This document shows, piece after piece, positions 27,509-37,214 of a stretch of DNA of 64,000 bases. Source of the DNA: G963663315 sp965208975 (GTDB taxonomy: Bacteria; Pseudomonadota; Gammaproteobacteria; Arenicellales; Poriferihabitantaceae). The notes under the pieces were generated by a model, which did no database searches, was not told the DNA's origin, and was given only the letters and a program-made list of their open reading frames with translations. The stretch covers positions 372,001-436,000 of the forward strand of contig CBDBQH010000001.1 of the NCBI GenBank assembly GCA_965208975.1, in the 5' to 3' direction. Every line of letters starts with the position of its first letter. Position 1 is the first letter of the stretch. The translations under genes and the position numbers were made by a program.

Positions 27509-29686
27509 GTGTCCTGCGGACAAAACCCCGAAAAAGACTCACCCGGGAGCGCATCATTACCGGCTCGGCTCCAGTCGCTGCGTGTGTCGGCAAACCACCA
27601 AACCCGGGCACAGGCCGAACAGATTGTGGAGATGCTGTCCCGTCTCGGAGTGGACGAGCGCGGCCAGTCGGCGGGATATATCCATGCTCTGGGAACGCTG
27701 ACTGAGGGCGAGAGGCGCCGGGTCGAATGCGTCCTCGACGAGGAGGCCATGCAGCTGTATCAGGCGATCAATCATATCGCTCAGCTGGCGGACACACTTG
27801 CGCCCGGCCACCTGAATCCCGCCAGTTCCACCGCGGCAAATGAAGAGAATCTACGGAAGATGCTGATTATCATGGTTGATGACGCGCGTGTTGTGGTGAT
27901 ATTCCTGGCAAGCCAGTTGTCGAAGCTAAGGAGTATGAAGGGGCAGTCCGTTGAGCTTCATGAACATCATGCGAAACTGGCGCTGGACATCTACGCTCCA
28001 TTAGCCAACCGGCTCGGAATCGGGGCGCTCAAATGGGAGCTTGAGGACTGCGCTTTTCGCTGTCTCAACCCCGCAACCTACCAGACACTGGCGCGGACGC
28101 TTGAAGAAAAAAGGCAGGTGCGGGAACAATATATCGTTGATTTGATTGAGCGGATTGTGAGTTTGCTGGATAGCAGGCGCATTGAATCGCGCATTCAGGG
28201 GCGGGCCAAGCATATCTACAGTATCTGGAGGAAAATGCAAGTCAAGGGACTGGAATTCAATCAGCTGAAAGATATTCTGGCCGTTCGCATACTGGTCGCC
28301 AGTGTTGAAGATTGTTACCGGACACTCAGTGTTATACATGAAAGGTGGAGCCACGACCGGCATGAATTCAGTGACTATATTAACCGGCCGAAGGCGAATG
28401 GCTATCAATCCATCCATACTGTGATATCCGGCCCCGCAGACAAGACGGTGGAGGTACAGATCCGGACGTTCGCCATGCACGAAGAAAGCGAGTTGGGGTT
28501 CTCCGCTCACTGGCGATACAAGGAAACCGCGAAGTATGACAGCAATTTCGATCAAAAACTGATCTGGCTGAGGCAGTTGCTGGAATGGAAAGATGAAGCG
28601 CTGGACTCGTCCACCCGTATTGATTCGGTCAGCGCTCCGACAATAGAGTCAGGCGCGATCAAAGCCGCAAATCCGGCGGCACAGCGCAGGAAAAACAATC
28701 GGCAGGTTTATGTGTTTACGCCCAAAGGCAAGATTATTGTCTTGCCCGAAGGGGCGACCCCGATTGATTTTGCATACTCGATTCATAGCGAAGTCGGGCA
28801 CCGAATCCGCGGCGCCAGGGTCAACGGGAAAATGGTTCCCCTGAATTACCTGCTGCAAACCGGAGATCAGGTCCATGTTCAAACGGTGAAAACAGGAGGC
28901 CCCAGCCGTGACTGGCTGAGGCCGGAGCTGGGTTATGTCAGAACCCGCCGCGCCAGAAACCGGATCAGCCAGTGGCATAAACGTAGCGAATACGATCACA
29001 ATGTCTCTACCGGGAGAACCATGCTGGAGCGTGAGTTACAACGGCTGGGTCTTGACTCACTGAGTTTTGACAAGCTCAACCAGCATACCCATTTTCGCTC
29101 AGTCGATGATCTTCTGGCGTCAATCGGCTCCAATGATTACAAGATATCCAGACTGTTATACCCGTTCCGGAAACACGACGGCGATGATCCGGATAACGTT
29201 CCGGTTAAATCGAAAACAGGTTCAGGCAACCGGACACAAGACAGTTTTACTGTTTCCGGAGTAGACAATCTGCTGACCCATATCGCGAAATGCTGCGCTC
29301 CCGTTGCGGGGGATGACATTATCGGATTTATTACCTCAGGCCGGGGGATTACGATACACCGGAAGGGTTGTAACAATATCTCCGCTATCCGGGGTGAGTT
29401 ACGGGCGCGTCTGATTGACGTGAAATGGGAGCTTGCAGGGAGTTTTCATTATATGCTGGGCCTGGAAATTGCCGCGTTCCACCGCAGTGGGTTACTGTCT
29501 GATATAACCGAAGTCCTGAAGTCGAACCGGGCTGAGGCGCTGAAAGTGAACATGGAAACGGATTCCGGGCAGGTCACCCGTCTCCGTATCCGGCTCGAAG
29601 TAGCGAGCGCCATACGCCCCGGAAAATTGATTTCCCGGCTTGCGGAAATACGGAATGTGTTCGACATCCGTCGGATCGGATATTAG
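27509..29686 (+). CDS. relA: (p)ppGpp synthetase RelA
   Basis: 725 residues. The order is a degenerate HD domain (lacking the hydrolase HD pair), a synthetase domain with DILAVRI and NGYQSIHTV, a TGS domain (VYVFTPKGKIIVLPEGATPIDFAY), and a C-terminal zinc-finger/ACT region. The substrate-specificity motif is EFSD, close to the E-x-D-D of monofunctional RelA and unlike the R-x-K-D of SpoT types. It makes pppGpp on stalled ribosomes during amino-acid starvation. It starts from a GTG 32 bases after xerD and ends 2 bases from the end of uvrA. Confidence 0.93.
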   Translation: MSCGQNPEKDSPGSASLPARLQSLRVSANHQTRAQAEQIVEMLSRLGVDERGQSAGYIHALGTLTEGERRRVECVLDEEAMQLYQAINHIAQLADTLAPGHLNPASSTAANEENLRKMLIIMVDDARVVVIFLASQLSKLRSMKGQSVELHEHHAKLALDIYAPLANRLGIGALKWELEDCAFRCLNPATYQTLARTLEEKRQVREQYIVDLIERIVSLLDSRRIESRIQGRAKHIYSIWRKMQVKGLEFNQLKDILAVRILVASVEDCYRTLSVIHERWSHDRHEFSDYINRPKANGYQSIHTVISGPADKTVEVQIRTFAMHEESELGFSAHWRYKETAKYDSNFDQKLIWLRQLLEWKDEALDSSTRIDSVSAPTIESGAIKAANPAAQRRKNNRQVYVFTPKGKIIVLPEGATPIDFAYSIHSEVGHRIRGARVNGKMVPLNYLLQTGDQVHVQTVKTGGPSRDWLRPELGYVRTRRARNRISQWHKRSEYDHNVSTGRTMLERELQRLGLDSLSFDKLNQHTHFRSVDDLLASIGSNDYKISRLLYPFRKHDGDDPDNVPVKSKTGSGNRTQDSFTVSGVDNLLTHIAKCCAPVAGDDIIGFITSGRGITIHRKGCNNISAIRGELRARLIDVKWELAGSFHYMLGLEIAAFHRSGLLSDITEVLKSNRAEALKVNMETDSGQVTRLRIRLEVASAIRPGKLISRLAEIRNVFDIRRIGY

Positions 29687-29688
29687 TG

Positions 29689-32541
29689 TTAGCGCCGGCA
29701 TTGCCGTTGTTCTGTGAGCAGGGGTTTCAAATACTGGCCGGTATAGGACTTTTTCTTTGCGGCCACTTGTTCCGGGGTGCCCGATGCGACCACTTCTCCA
29801 CCTTCGTCGCCGCCTTCAGGCCCCAGATCGACAATCCAGTCCGCGGTTTTGATCACATCCAGATTGTGTTCAATGACGATCACGGTATTGCCTTGATCGC
29901 GCAGCCGATGAAGGACCGAAAGAAGTTGCTTGATGTCATGGAAATGCAATCCGGTAGTCGGTTCATCCAGCACATAAAGAGTTCTGCCGGTATCTCTTTT
30001 GGATAATTCCCGAGACAGTTTGACGCGCTGGGCTTCGCCCCCGGACAGGGTGGTGGCGCTCTGGCCGAGGGTAATGTAACCCAGTCCAACGTCGAGTAAT
30101 GTATCCAGTTGACGCTTGATGGATGGAATGGCGTGGAAGAATTCTGCCGCTTCCTCAACGGTCATGGCCAGGATCTCGGCGATATTCTTGCCCTTGAAAT
30201 AAATTTCCAGTGTTTCCCGGTTATATCGGTTGCCCTTGCAGGTATCGCAAGGCACATAAATATCCGGTAAAAAGTGCATTTCCACACGAATCAGGCCATC
30301 CCCCTTGCAGGCTTCGCAGCGTCCGCCTTTGACATTAAACGAGAATCGCCCGGGTTTGTAACCCCGCGCCCGGGATTCCTGGAGATTGGTGAAGATCTGG
30401 CGTATGGCGGTGAATAATCCGGTGTAAGTGGCCGGGTTTGAACGGGGTGTCCGGCCAATCGGACTTTGGTCTATGGAGATGATCTTGTCAAAATGATCGA
30501 GGCCGTCAATCGACTGGCAGGGTTGGGGTTTGGCTCGAATCAGATGCAGCTTCTCGGCAACGGCGGGATACAGGGTGCCGTTGACCAGAGTCGATTTCCC
30601 GGAACCGGACACGCCGGTGACACAGGTGAACAGACCCACCGGTATTTCCACACAGGCGTTTTTGAGATTATTCCCGGAGGCATTGCGAATCCGTAAAAAC
30701 CGCTTGCGCTCAGCCACGGTTCTTTTTACCGGGATTTCGATTCTCTCTTCACCACTCAGATACCGCCCGGTCATCGAATGGCGGCTGTTCCTGACTATAT
30801 CGGGAGCGCCTTCTACCACGACCTGACCGCCGTCCTTGCCGGCGCCCGGCCCGATATCGACGACATAATCCGCGCTGGTGATCGCTTCCTGATCATGTTC
30901 GACCACGATGACCGTATTGCCTAAGTCCCGTAAATGAAACAGTGTTTTCAATAACCGCTCATTATCGCGTTGATGCAGTCCAATAGAGGGTTCGTCGAGG
31001 ACATACATGACGCCAACCAGACCGGAGCCTATTTGGGAAGCCAGCCGTATACGCTGGGCTTCGCCGCCGGACAGGGTTTCCGCGGCGCGGGAAAGGGTCA
31101 GATAATTCAATCCGACATTGATCAAAAAACCCAGTCTGCCCTGGATCTCCTGAATGATTTTTGCCGCGATTTCCGCGCGTCTCCCGTGTAGTTTCAGGTT
31201 CTCGAAAAACGCGAGGGCCTTGCCGATCGGGAGCGCCGTCAGCTGATGGATGGTCTGCTCCTGGATGAAAACGTGGCGGGCCTGAATACGCAGTCGGCTG
31301 CCATCGCAGCTCGGACAAACCCGTGAACTCATGTATCGGCTGAGATATTCCCGGGCAAGGGAAGAATCGGTTTCCCGATAACGCCGTTCGTAATTATTGA
31401 TGACCCCTTCAAATACATGACGCTTCTCATACTTGCGCCCCGGCTTGGAATAGACAAAACTGATTTTTTCACTGCCGCTGCCATACAACACAATATCCTG
31501 ATTTTCCTTCGACAGGCTGGCAAACGGTATATCTATATCGAACTGATAATGTCGGGCGACGCAGGAGAGTTGGGCATAGTAGTAGCCACTGCGCCGCTCC
31601 CAGCCTGGAATGGCGCCGGCGGACAAAGGCAATTCGGGGTCTTGCACAATCCGCTCCGGGTCGAAAAACCGGCGTATGCCCAGGCCGTCGCAATCCTCGC
31701 AGGCGCCTGCCGGGTTATTGAATGAAAACAATCTGGGTTCGAGTTCGTCGAGACTGTAGCCGCAGTGCGGGCAGCCGAACCGATTGGAAAATACCTGTGT
31801 CTCCCGGATGTTTCTCTGAGCATCCAGAATCGCTACTTTCGCGGCGCCGGCAGTGAGTCCCAGAGCGGTTTCAAAAGATTCCGCCAGACGCTGTTTGTTA
31901 TCTTCACGGATGATCAGTCGATCCACAATGACATCAATATGATGTTTATAGCGTTTGTCCAGCCTGGGCGGATCATCCAGTTCAACCGTTTCGCCGTCGA
32001 TGATGGCGCGAATATATCCCTGGGAATGGAGTTCGCCGAGCAATTGTTGAAACTCCCCCTTGCGGTCTGTGACGACAGGAGCCAGCAGTATGGCCGCAGT
32101 ACCTTCAGGATTCTGCATCGCCACATCAACCATTTGACTGATGGTTTGGGCCTCCAGGGTAATCTGGTGGCGCGGGCATTTCGGGTCGCCGATTCTGGCA
32201 AACAGGAGGCGCAGATAATCGTAGATTTCGGTCACCGTGCCGACCGTGGAGCGGGGGTTGTGGGAAGATGATTTCTGCTCGATACTGATAGCGGGTGACA
32301 GTCCTTCGATCAGATCGACATCGGGCTTTTCCATCAGTGACAGAAACTGTCGGGCATAAGTGGATAGCGACTCCACATAGCGCCGTTGTCCTTCCGCGTA
32401 AATAGTATCGAAGGCTAAAGAGGATTTCCCGGAGCCCGACAAGCCGGTAATGACAATCAGTTTGTCTCTCGGCAGGTCGAGATCAATGGATTTCAGGTTA
32501 TGCGCGCGGGCGCCGCGAATCAGGATGTTTTGAACGGACAC
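29689..32541 (-). CDS. uvrA: UvrABC system protein A
   Basis: 950 residues from a GTG. Two ABC ATPase modules (GLSGSGKSSLAFDTIYAEGQ and GVSGSGKSTLVN), two LSGGEAQR signatures, and zinc fingers (CPHCGYS...CEDCDGLG; CEACKGDG...CDTCKG) show damage recognition in nucleotide-excision repair. It stands alone, divergent from the MFS-ssb pair, a common arrangement in beta- and gammaproteobacteria. Confidence 0.97.
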   Translation of the reverse strand: MSVQNILIRGARAHNLKSIDLDLPRDKLIVITGLSGSGKSSLAFDTIYAEGQRRYVESLSTYARQFLSLMEKPDVDLIEGLSPAISIEQKSSSHNPRSTVGTVTEIYDYLRLLFARIGDPKCPRHQITLEAQTISQMVDVAMQNPEGTAAILLAPVVTDRKGEFQQLLGELHSQGYIRAIIDGETVELDDPPRLDKRYKHHIDVIVDRLIIREDNKQRLAESFETALGLTAGAAKVAILDAQRNIRETQVFSNRFGCPHCGYSLDELEPRLFSFNNPAGACEDCDGLGIRRFFDPERIVQDPELPLSAGAIPGWERRSGYYYAQLSCVARHYQFDIDIPFASLSKENQDIVLYGSGSEKISFVYSKPGRKYEKRHVFEGVINNYERRYRETDSSLAREYLSRYMSSRVCPSCDGSRLRIQARHVFIQEQTIHQLTALPIGKALAFFENLKLHGRRAEIAAKIIQEIQGRLGFLINVGLNYLTLSRAAETLSGGEAQRIRLASQIGSGLVGVMYVLDEPSIGLHQRDNERLLKTLFHLRDLGNTVIVVEHDQEAITSADYVVDIGPGAGKDGGQVVVEGAPDIVRNSRHSMTGRYLSGEERIEIPVKRTVAERKRFLRIRNASGNNLKNACVEIPVGLFTCVTGVSGSGKSTLVNGTLYPAVAEKLHLIRAKPQPCQSIDGLDHFDKIISIDQSPIGRTPRSNPATYTGLFTAIRQIFTNLQESRARGYKPGRFSFNVKGGRCEACKGDGLIRVEMHFLPDIYVPCDTCKGNRYNRETLEIYFKGKNIAEILAMTVEEAAEFFHAIPSIKRQLDTLLDVGLGYITLGQSATTLSGGEAQRVKLSRELSKRDTGRTLYVLDEPTTGLHFHDIKQLLSVLHRLRDQGNTVIVIEHNLDVIKTADWIVDLGPEGGDEGGEVVASGTPEQVAAKKKSYTGQYLKPLLTEQRQCRR

Positions 32542-32637
32542 GATGAGTGATTTTCACAAAATAAATCGGTTACTATACGCGCTATTTTATCTTTCGGACA
32601 ACCCTGTTGTGAAAATAGTCTCGCTGTATTTCAAGAT

Positions 32638-33843
32638 ATGACATCCGCCGATACCGCGATGACTCCGGCGGAACGAAAGGCGGTCATTTCTCTGGCCGGC
32701 GTTTTCTCGCTGCGAATGTTCGGGCTGTTCATGCTATTGCCGGTTCTGTCCGTCTACGCTGGTGAGTTGACGCATACCACGCCATTATTGATCGGTCTGG
32801 CGCTCGGTGCCTACGGTTTGACCCAGGCCCTGTTCCAGATTCCTTTCGGGCTGGCGTCGGATCGGGTCAATCGCAAGCATGTGATCGCGCTCGGGCTGGT
32901 CGTATTTGCTTTTGGCAGTGTAGTCGCCGCATTATCGGATTCGATCTATGGTTTGATTATCGGTAGAAGCATCCAGGGTTGTGGGGCGATTTCGGCGGCT
33001 ACGTTGGCCCTGACCGCCGACCTGACGCGCAACAGCCAGCGCACTCGGGCCATGGCTGTCATGGGTATCTGCATTGGCGCGTCATTCATGCTGGCGCTGG
33101 TTGTTGCCCCCCCGTTGCAGAACTTGACAGGAGTTGCCGGACTGTTCTGGTTAACTGCGGGCTTCTCGGTTATCGCTATATTTACCGTACTGCGAGTCGT
33201 CCCGGATACCCAATCGAGTCCCCGGCGTCAGGATATGGCGCTGGTCAGCGCACAAATCAGGCGGTCATTTGCGGATTTTCAATTGATGCAATTAAATCTG
33301 GGTATCTTTGTGTCTCATGCCGTCTTGACCGCGCTGTTTCTGGTTTTGCCGGCGCTGTTGATTTCCCGCGGTAATTACCCTTTGGCCACTCATTGGAAAG
33401 TCTACATACCGATATTGTTGCTGTCACTGCCAGCCATGGCGCCGTTTATCATGGCCGGCTCCAAAGAGCGAATGATTGCCCATTCTTACCGCGCGGCGGT
33501 CCTGCTTTTGCTGGTTTCCTTCATGATACTGGTATTCAGTGAATCCCGTCCGTTCATCTGGCTGCCAGGTGGAATGGTGGTATTTTTCAGCGCCTTCAAC
33601 GCACTCGAATCCCTGTTGCCTTCCATGGTTTCCCAGATCGCGCCGCCTGATGTCAAAGGAACGGCGCTTGCCGTTTACAATACCTTTCAGTTCTCTGGAG
33701 TCTTTGTCGGGGGAGTTGCGGGAGGTTGGATATATGGGCAGTATGACAGCCCGGGAGTGTTTATTTTTTGCGGCGGAGTCATTACAATCTGGTTACTGAC
33801 CAGCTGTGTTTTTTTCAGGTTCAGGCTGGCTGGCGCGAACTAA
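32638..33843 (+). CDS. Major facilitator superfamily transporter
   Basis: 401 residues with about twelve membrane segments. The cytoplasmic loop 2-3 motif GLASDRVNRKHVI and the antiporter-like GRSIQGCGAISAAT in helix 4-5 are visible. It resembles the YajR/Bcr-like drug exporters often found between uvrA and ssb. The substrate is unknown. It is 21 bases before ssb. Confidence 0.88.
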   Translation: MTSADTAMTPAERKAVISLAGVFSLRMFGLFMLLPVLSVYAGELTHTTPLLIGLALGAYGLTQALFQIPFGLASDRVNRKHVIALGLVVFAFGSVVAALSDSIYGLIIGRSIQGCGAISAATLALTADLTRNSQRTRAMAVMGICIGASFMLALVVAPPLQNLTGVAGLFWLTAGFSVIAIFTVLRVVPDTQSSPRRQDMALVSAQIRRSFADFQLMQLNLGIFVSHAVLTALFLVLPALLISRGNYPLATHWKVYIPILLLSLPAMAPFIMAGSKERMIAHSYRAAVLLLLVSFMILVFSESRPFIWLPGGMVVFFSAFNALESLLPSMVSQIAPPDVKGTALAVYNTFQFSGVFVGGVAGGWIYGQYDSPGVFIFCGGVITIWLLTSCVFFRFRLAGAN

Positions 33844-33864
33844 ATCAATCCTTCGGAGTTTAAT

Positions 33865-34323
33865 ATGTCAAGAGGTATCAACAAGGTTATACTGGTCGGA
33901 AATCTGGGGCAGGACCCTGAGATTCGTTACACTCCGGGGGGCCTGGCCATCGCCAACATCACGGTCGCCACATCTGATTCATGGAAGGACAAGCAGAGCG
34001 GGGAACAGCAGGAACGGACAGAATGGCACCGGGTCGTGTTTTTCAACCGTCTTGCGGAAATTGTTGGCGAATATCTGAAAAAAGGCTCGCAGGTTTACAT
34101 TGAAGGGCGGTTGCAGACTCGCAAATGGCAGGATCAAAGTGGACAGGACCGTTATTCTACCGAGATCGTGGCCAATGAAATGCAGATGCTGGGCAGCCGT
34201 AGCCAGGGTGGAGCGGCGGCGCCGGCTGACTATAATCAATCCCGGCCGGCTTCAAAACCGTCTGCGAAGAGCGCTCCGCCCCCGGCACAGCCAGACGACT
34301 TTGATGATGACATTCCATTTTAG
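33865..34323 (+). CDS. ssb: Single-stranded DNA-binding protein
   Basis: 152 residues. An N-terminal OB fold (MSRGINKVILVGNLGQDPE, WHRVVFFNRLAEIVGEYLKKGSQVYIEG), a disordered Pro/Ala/Gln-rich linker and the conserved acidic tail DDDIPF, which recruits repair and replication partners. A good GGAGTTTA leader precedes the ATG. Confidence 0.96.
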   Translation: MSRGINKVILVGNLGQDPEIRYTPGGLAIANITVATSDSWKDKQSGEQQERTEWHRVVFFNRLAEIVGEYLKKGSQVYIEGRLQTRKWQDQSGQDRYSTEIVANEMQMLGSRSQGGAAAPADYNQSRPASKPSAKSAPPPAQPDDFDDDIPF

Positions 34324-34356
34324 CGGGCCGGGCGCCTGTGATTGCCGTCCAGGTGA

Positions 34357-34995
34357 ATGAAAGATCTGAAACAGCTGAAGCAGGAATATTCGGACAAGGG
34401 GATTGACCGCAACGGCATGGAGCCGAATCCGGTCGTTCAGTTCGCATTATGGTTCGCGCAAGCGGTTGATTCAGGCATTGCAGAGCCGAATGGATTTTCC
34501 CTGTGCACTGTCTGCGCCAGCGGCAGACCGGCCCAGCGCACCGTTCTGATGAAATCATACGATGATTCCGGATTTGTTTTTTACACCAACCATGACAGTA
34601 GAAAAGGGCGGCAAATGGCGGAAAACCATCGGGTTTCGATGCTGTTTCCGTGGTACGAACTGCATCGCCAGATTCATATTGAGGGCGAAGTATCGAGGCT
34701 CAGTGAAGACGAATCCCGTGAGTATTTCCGCTCACGCCCGCGCGCCAGTCAGACAGGAGCCTGGGCTTCTCACCAAAGCGAACCCATCGCCGCGCGTTGG
34801 CGCCTGAAGGAGAAGTTCCAGCGCATGGAAAGGAAGTTTCAGGGTCAGGCCATTCCATTGCCGCCGTTCTGGGGAGGGTACAGGATCAAACCGGATCGAT
34901 TTGAATTCTGGCAGGGCAGAAGTCATCGCCTGCATGATCGCATCGTCTATCGCATGGAGCGGGGACAGTGGAACATCATGCGCTTGTCACCCTGA
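34357..34995 (+). CDS. pdxH: Pyridoxamine 5'-phosphate oxidase
   Basis: 212 residues. The FMN- and substrate-binding motifs RTVLMKSYDDSGFVFYTN, SRKGRQMAEN and ASHQSEPI, and the C-terminal GYRIKPDRFEFWQGRSHRLHDR are diagnostic. It makes pyridoxal 5'-phosphate. It follows ssb by 33 bases and may share its transcript. Confidence 0.95.
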   Translation: MKDLKQLKQEYSDKGIDRNGMEPNPVVQFALWFAQAVDSGIAEPNGFSLCTVCASGRPAQRTVLMKSYDDSGFVFYTNHDSRKGRQMAENHRVSMLFPWYELHRQIHIEGEVSRLSEDESREYFRSRPRASQTGAWASHQSEPIAARWRLKEKFQRMERKFQGQAIPLPPFWGGYRIKPDRFEFWQGRSHRLHDRIVYRMERGQWNIMRLSP

Positions 34996-35017
34996 TCAGG
35001 AAGAGTCTGGTGACGGT

Positions 35018-36910
35018 TTATATCAGTTCTACCTGATCGCCCTTGTCACTGAGCCATGATTTACGGTCGGGCGCCCGCTTTTTAGCCAACAGCATGTCCA
35101 GTAATGAATGGGTTTCATCGCCATCGGTGACTTCGAGTTGTTGCAGACTTCGGGTTGCCGGAGCCATGGTGGTTTCCCTCAGCTGCAAGGGATTCATTTC
35201 ACCCAGCCCCTTGAATCGCTGGATGTTGACCGAGCGATTGATTTTCTCTGATTCTATATATTTCAATATATTATCCTTATCCGCCTCGTCCAGCGCGTAG
35301 AAGACCTTTTTGGCTACGTCAATGCGATAAAGTGGCGGCATGGCCACGCATACCCGACCCTCACTTACCAGCGCCGGAAAGTGGCGCAGAAACAGGGCAC
35401 ACAGCAGGGTCGCAATGTGCGCCCCATCAAAATCAGCATCCGCGAGAATGCAAACCCGACCATAACGCAATCCGGATAAGTCATCGGAGCCCGGGTCCAC
35501 GCCCAGCGCCACCGCAATGTCATGAACTTCCCGGGAGGCGAGTACTTCGGCGGAATCCACCTCCCAGGTGTTCAGAATTTTCCCCCGAAGCGGCATCACC
35601 GCCTGAAAATTGCGTTGCCGGGCCTGCTTCGCCGAGCCTCCGGCGGAGTCACCTTCTACCAGGAACAACTCGGTCCTTTCCAGATCATTGCTGATGCAGT
35701 CGGCCAGCTTGCCAGGCAGGGCCGGGCCGTTGCCTATCTTCTTGCGTTGCACCCGTTTGCCTGCCTGTAAACTGCGCTGGGCGTTTTCAATCGCAATGCG
35801 GGCAATATTTTCCGCGTCAATGATGTTATGGTTCAACCAGAAGCCGAATGCGTCCTTGACAGCGCTCTGAACCATCCCGGCGGTTTCCCTGGACGATAGC
35901 CGGGCCTTGGTCTGACCGCTAAACTGTGGCTCCCGAACCTGTACGGACAGAATCCAGGCACAACTGCCCGTGACATCTTCCGCAGACAGCCGGATGCCGC
36001 GGGGAAGCATATCCCGAAACTCGCAAAACTCTCTGAGCGCTTCGGTCAACCCGCTGCGAAAACCGCTTACATGAGTGCCGCCTCCTGGAGTGGGCACCAG
36101 GTTGACATAACTCTCGGTGACTGTTGCGCCGCCATCTGTAACCCACGTCACAGCCCAGTCCAGCTTGCCGGACTCGCCGCGGAACCTGTCGATATAAGGC
36201 GGTGAGGGAACCAACTCCGCGTCTGCCAGGGCTGCTGAAAGATATTCGGGCAGACCATCCTCATAATGCCAGGACTCCGTATTTTCCGGAGTTTGATCAT
36301 CCACGAAACGCACCTCAAGCCGCGGACACAAAACCGCTTTTGCTTTCAGGATTCCCTTTAACGCGGCGACATGAAATTCAGGAGAATCGAAGTAGGCCGG
36401 ATCCGGGTAAAAGCGGATTCTCGTCCCGCTGTCGGAACGGGCGGATTTTCCTGTGATCGCGAGGTCTGTTTGCTTTTCTCCATGGGCAAAGCGGATATGG
36501 TACTGCTCACCGTTTCTTTGAATCCATACTTCCATTTTTTCCGACAGGGCGTTGACGACCGCAACCCCCACCCCGTGCAATCCACCTGAATATTCATAAT
36601 GTTCTCCCGAGAATTTACCGCCTGTATGCAGTCGGGTCAGAATCAACTCGACACCGCTGATGCCTTCCTCCTGATGGATGTCCACCGGCATACCGCGTCC
36701 ATTGTCCGATACACCCAGCGACCCATCCTCATACAGATGAACCTCAATCAGGCTCGCATGCCCGGCAATTGCCTCATCCACGCTGTTGTCGATGACTTCA
36801 TGAGCGAGATGATTGGGGCGGTCTGTTTCAGTGTACATGCCCGGCCGTTTGCGGACCGGCTCAAGCCCGGTCAGAACTTCAATGGCGGATGCGTTGTAAC
36901 GGCTGGTCAT
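35018..36910 (-). CDS. parE: DNA topoisomerase IV subunit B
   Basis: 630 residues, the length of ParE rather than GyrB. A GHKL ATPase (EVIDNSVDEA, DNGRGMPV, GLHGVG), transducer, and TOPRIM domain (LVEGDSAGGSAKQAR, DADFDGAHI) are in order, then the short KFKGLGEMN-type end. With ParC it unlinks daughter chromosomes. Its ATG lies 8-10 bases after a TATAAT on the minus strand and has no Shine-Dalgarno sequence. Confidence 0.95.
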   Translation of the reverse strand: MTSRYNASAIEVLTGLEPVRKRPGMYTETDRPNHLAHEVIDNSVDEAIAGHASLIEVHLYEDGSLGVSDNGRGMPVDIHQEEGISGVELILTRLHTGGKFSGEHYEYSGGLHGVGVAVVNALSEKMEVWIQRNGEQYHIRFAHGEKQTDLAITGKSARSDSGTRIRFYPDPAYFDSPEFHVAALKGILKAKAVLCPRLEVRFVDDQTPENTESWHYEDGLPEYLSAALADAELVPSPPYIDRFRGESGKLDWAVTWVTDGGATVTESYVNLVPTPGGGTHVSGFRSGLTEALREFCEFRDMLPRGIRLSAEDVTGSCAWILSVQVREPQFSGQTKARLSSRETAGMVQSAVKDAFGFWLNHNIIDAENIARIAIENAQRSLQAGKRVQRKKIGNGPALPGKLADCISNDLERTELFLVEGDSAGGSAKQARQRNFQAVMPLRGKILNTWEVDSAEVLASREVHDIAVALGVDPGSDDLSGLRYGRVCILADADFDGAHIATLLCALFLRHFPALVSEGRVCVAMPPLYRIDVAKKVFYALDEADKDNILKYIESEKINRSVNIQRFKGLGEMNPLQLRETTMAPATRSLQQLEVTDGDETHSLLDMLLAKKRAPDRKSWLSDKGDQVELI

Positions 36911-36914
36911 AATT

Positions 36915-36944
36915 ATTATACTTGGCTGATAGCAAAACTGATAA
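36915..36944 (-). promoter_or_regulatory. Putative parE promoter, possibly overlapping one for xseB
   Basis: On the minus strand TTATCA (36944-36939), an 18-base spacer and TATAAT (36920-36915). Transcription would begin within a base or two of the parE ATG. On the plus strand the same bases contain GATAAT (36940-36945), also 8 bases before the xseB ATG, with no good -35. Predicted by eye. Confidence 0.4.
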
Positions 36945-36953
36945 TCGCGTATT

Positions 36954-37214
36954 ATGACAGCCTCAAAGAAAAAACCGATAACGGATTTTGAGAAATCCCT
37001 GGGCGAACTGGAAAAAATTGTAAGACGGATGGAGCGGGGTGAGCAATCACTGGATGATACAATTCAGGATTTCGAGCGGGGAATGGCGTTGTCGGAATTA
37101 TGCCGGAAAGGGTTGGACGAAGCCCAGCAAAAGGTGGAGATGCTGATTAAAAAACATGGCGACTACGGTTTGACCACGGCGATAGACCAGCGCCTCCATG
37201 ATGACATGGGCTAG
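36954..37214 (+). CDS. xseB: Exodeoxyribonuclease VII small subunit
   Basis: 86 residues. The helical XseB pattern FEKSLGELEKIVRRMERGEQSLDD...FERGMALSELC is clear. It works with XseA on single-stranded DNA. It heads xseB-ispA-dxs, a standard gammaproteobacterial operon, and overlaps ispA by 17 bases. Confidence 0.94.
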   Translation: MTASKKKPITDFEKSLGELEKIVRRMERGEQSLDDTIQDFERGMALSELCRKGLDEAQQKVEMLIKKHGDYGLTTAIDQRLHDDMG

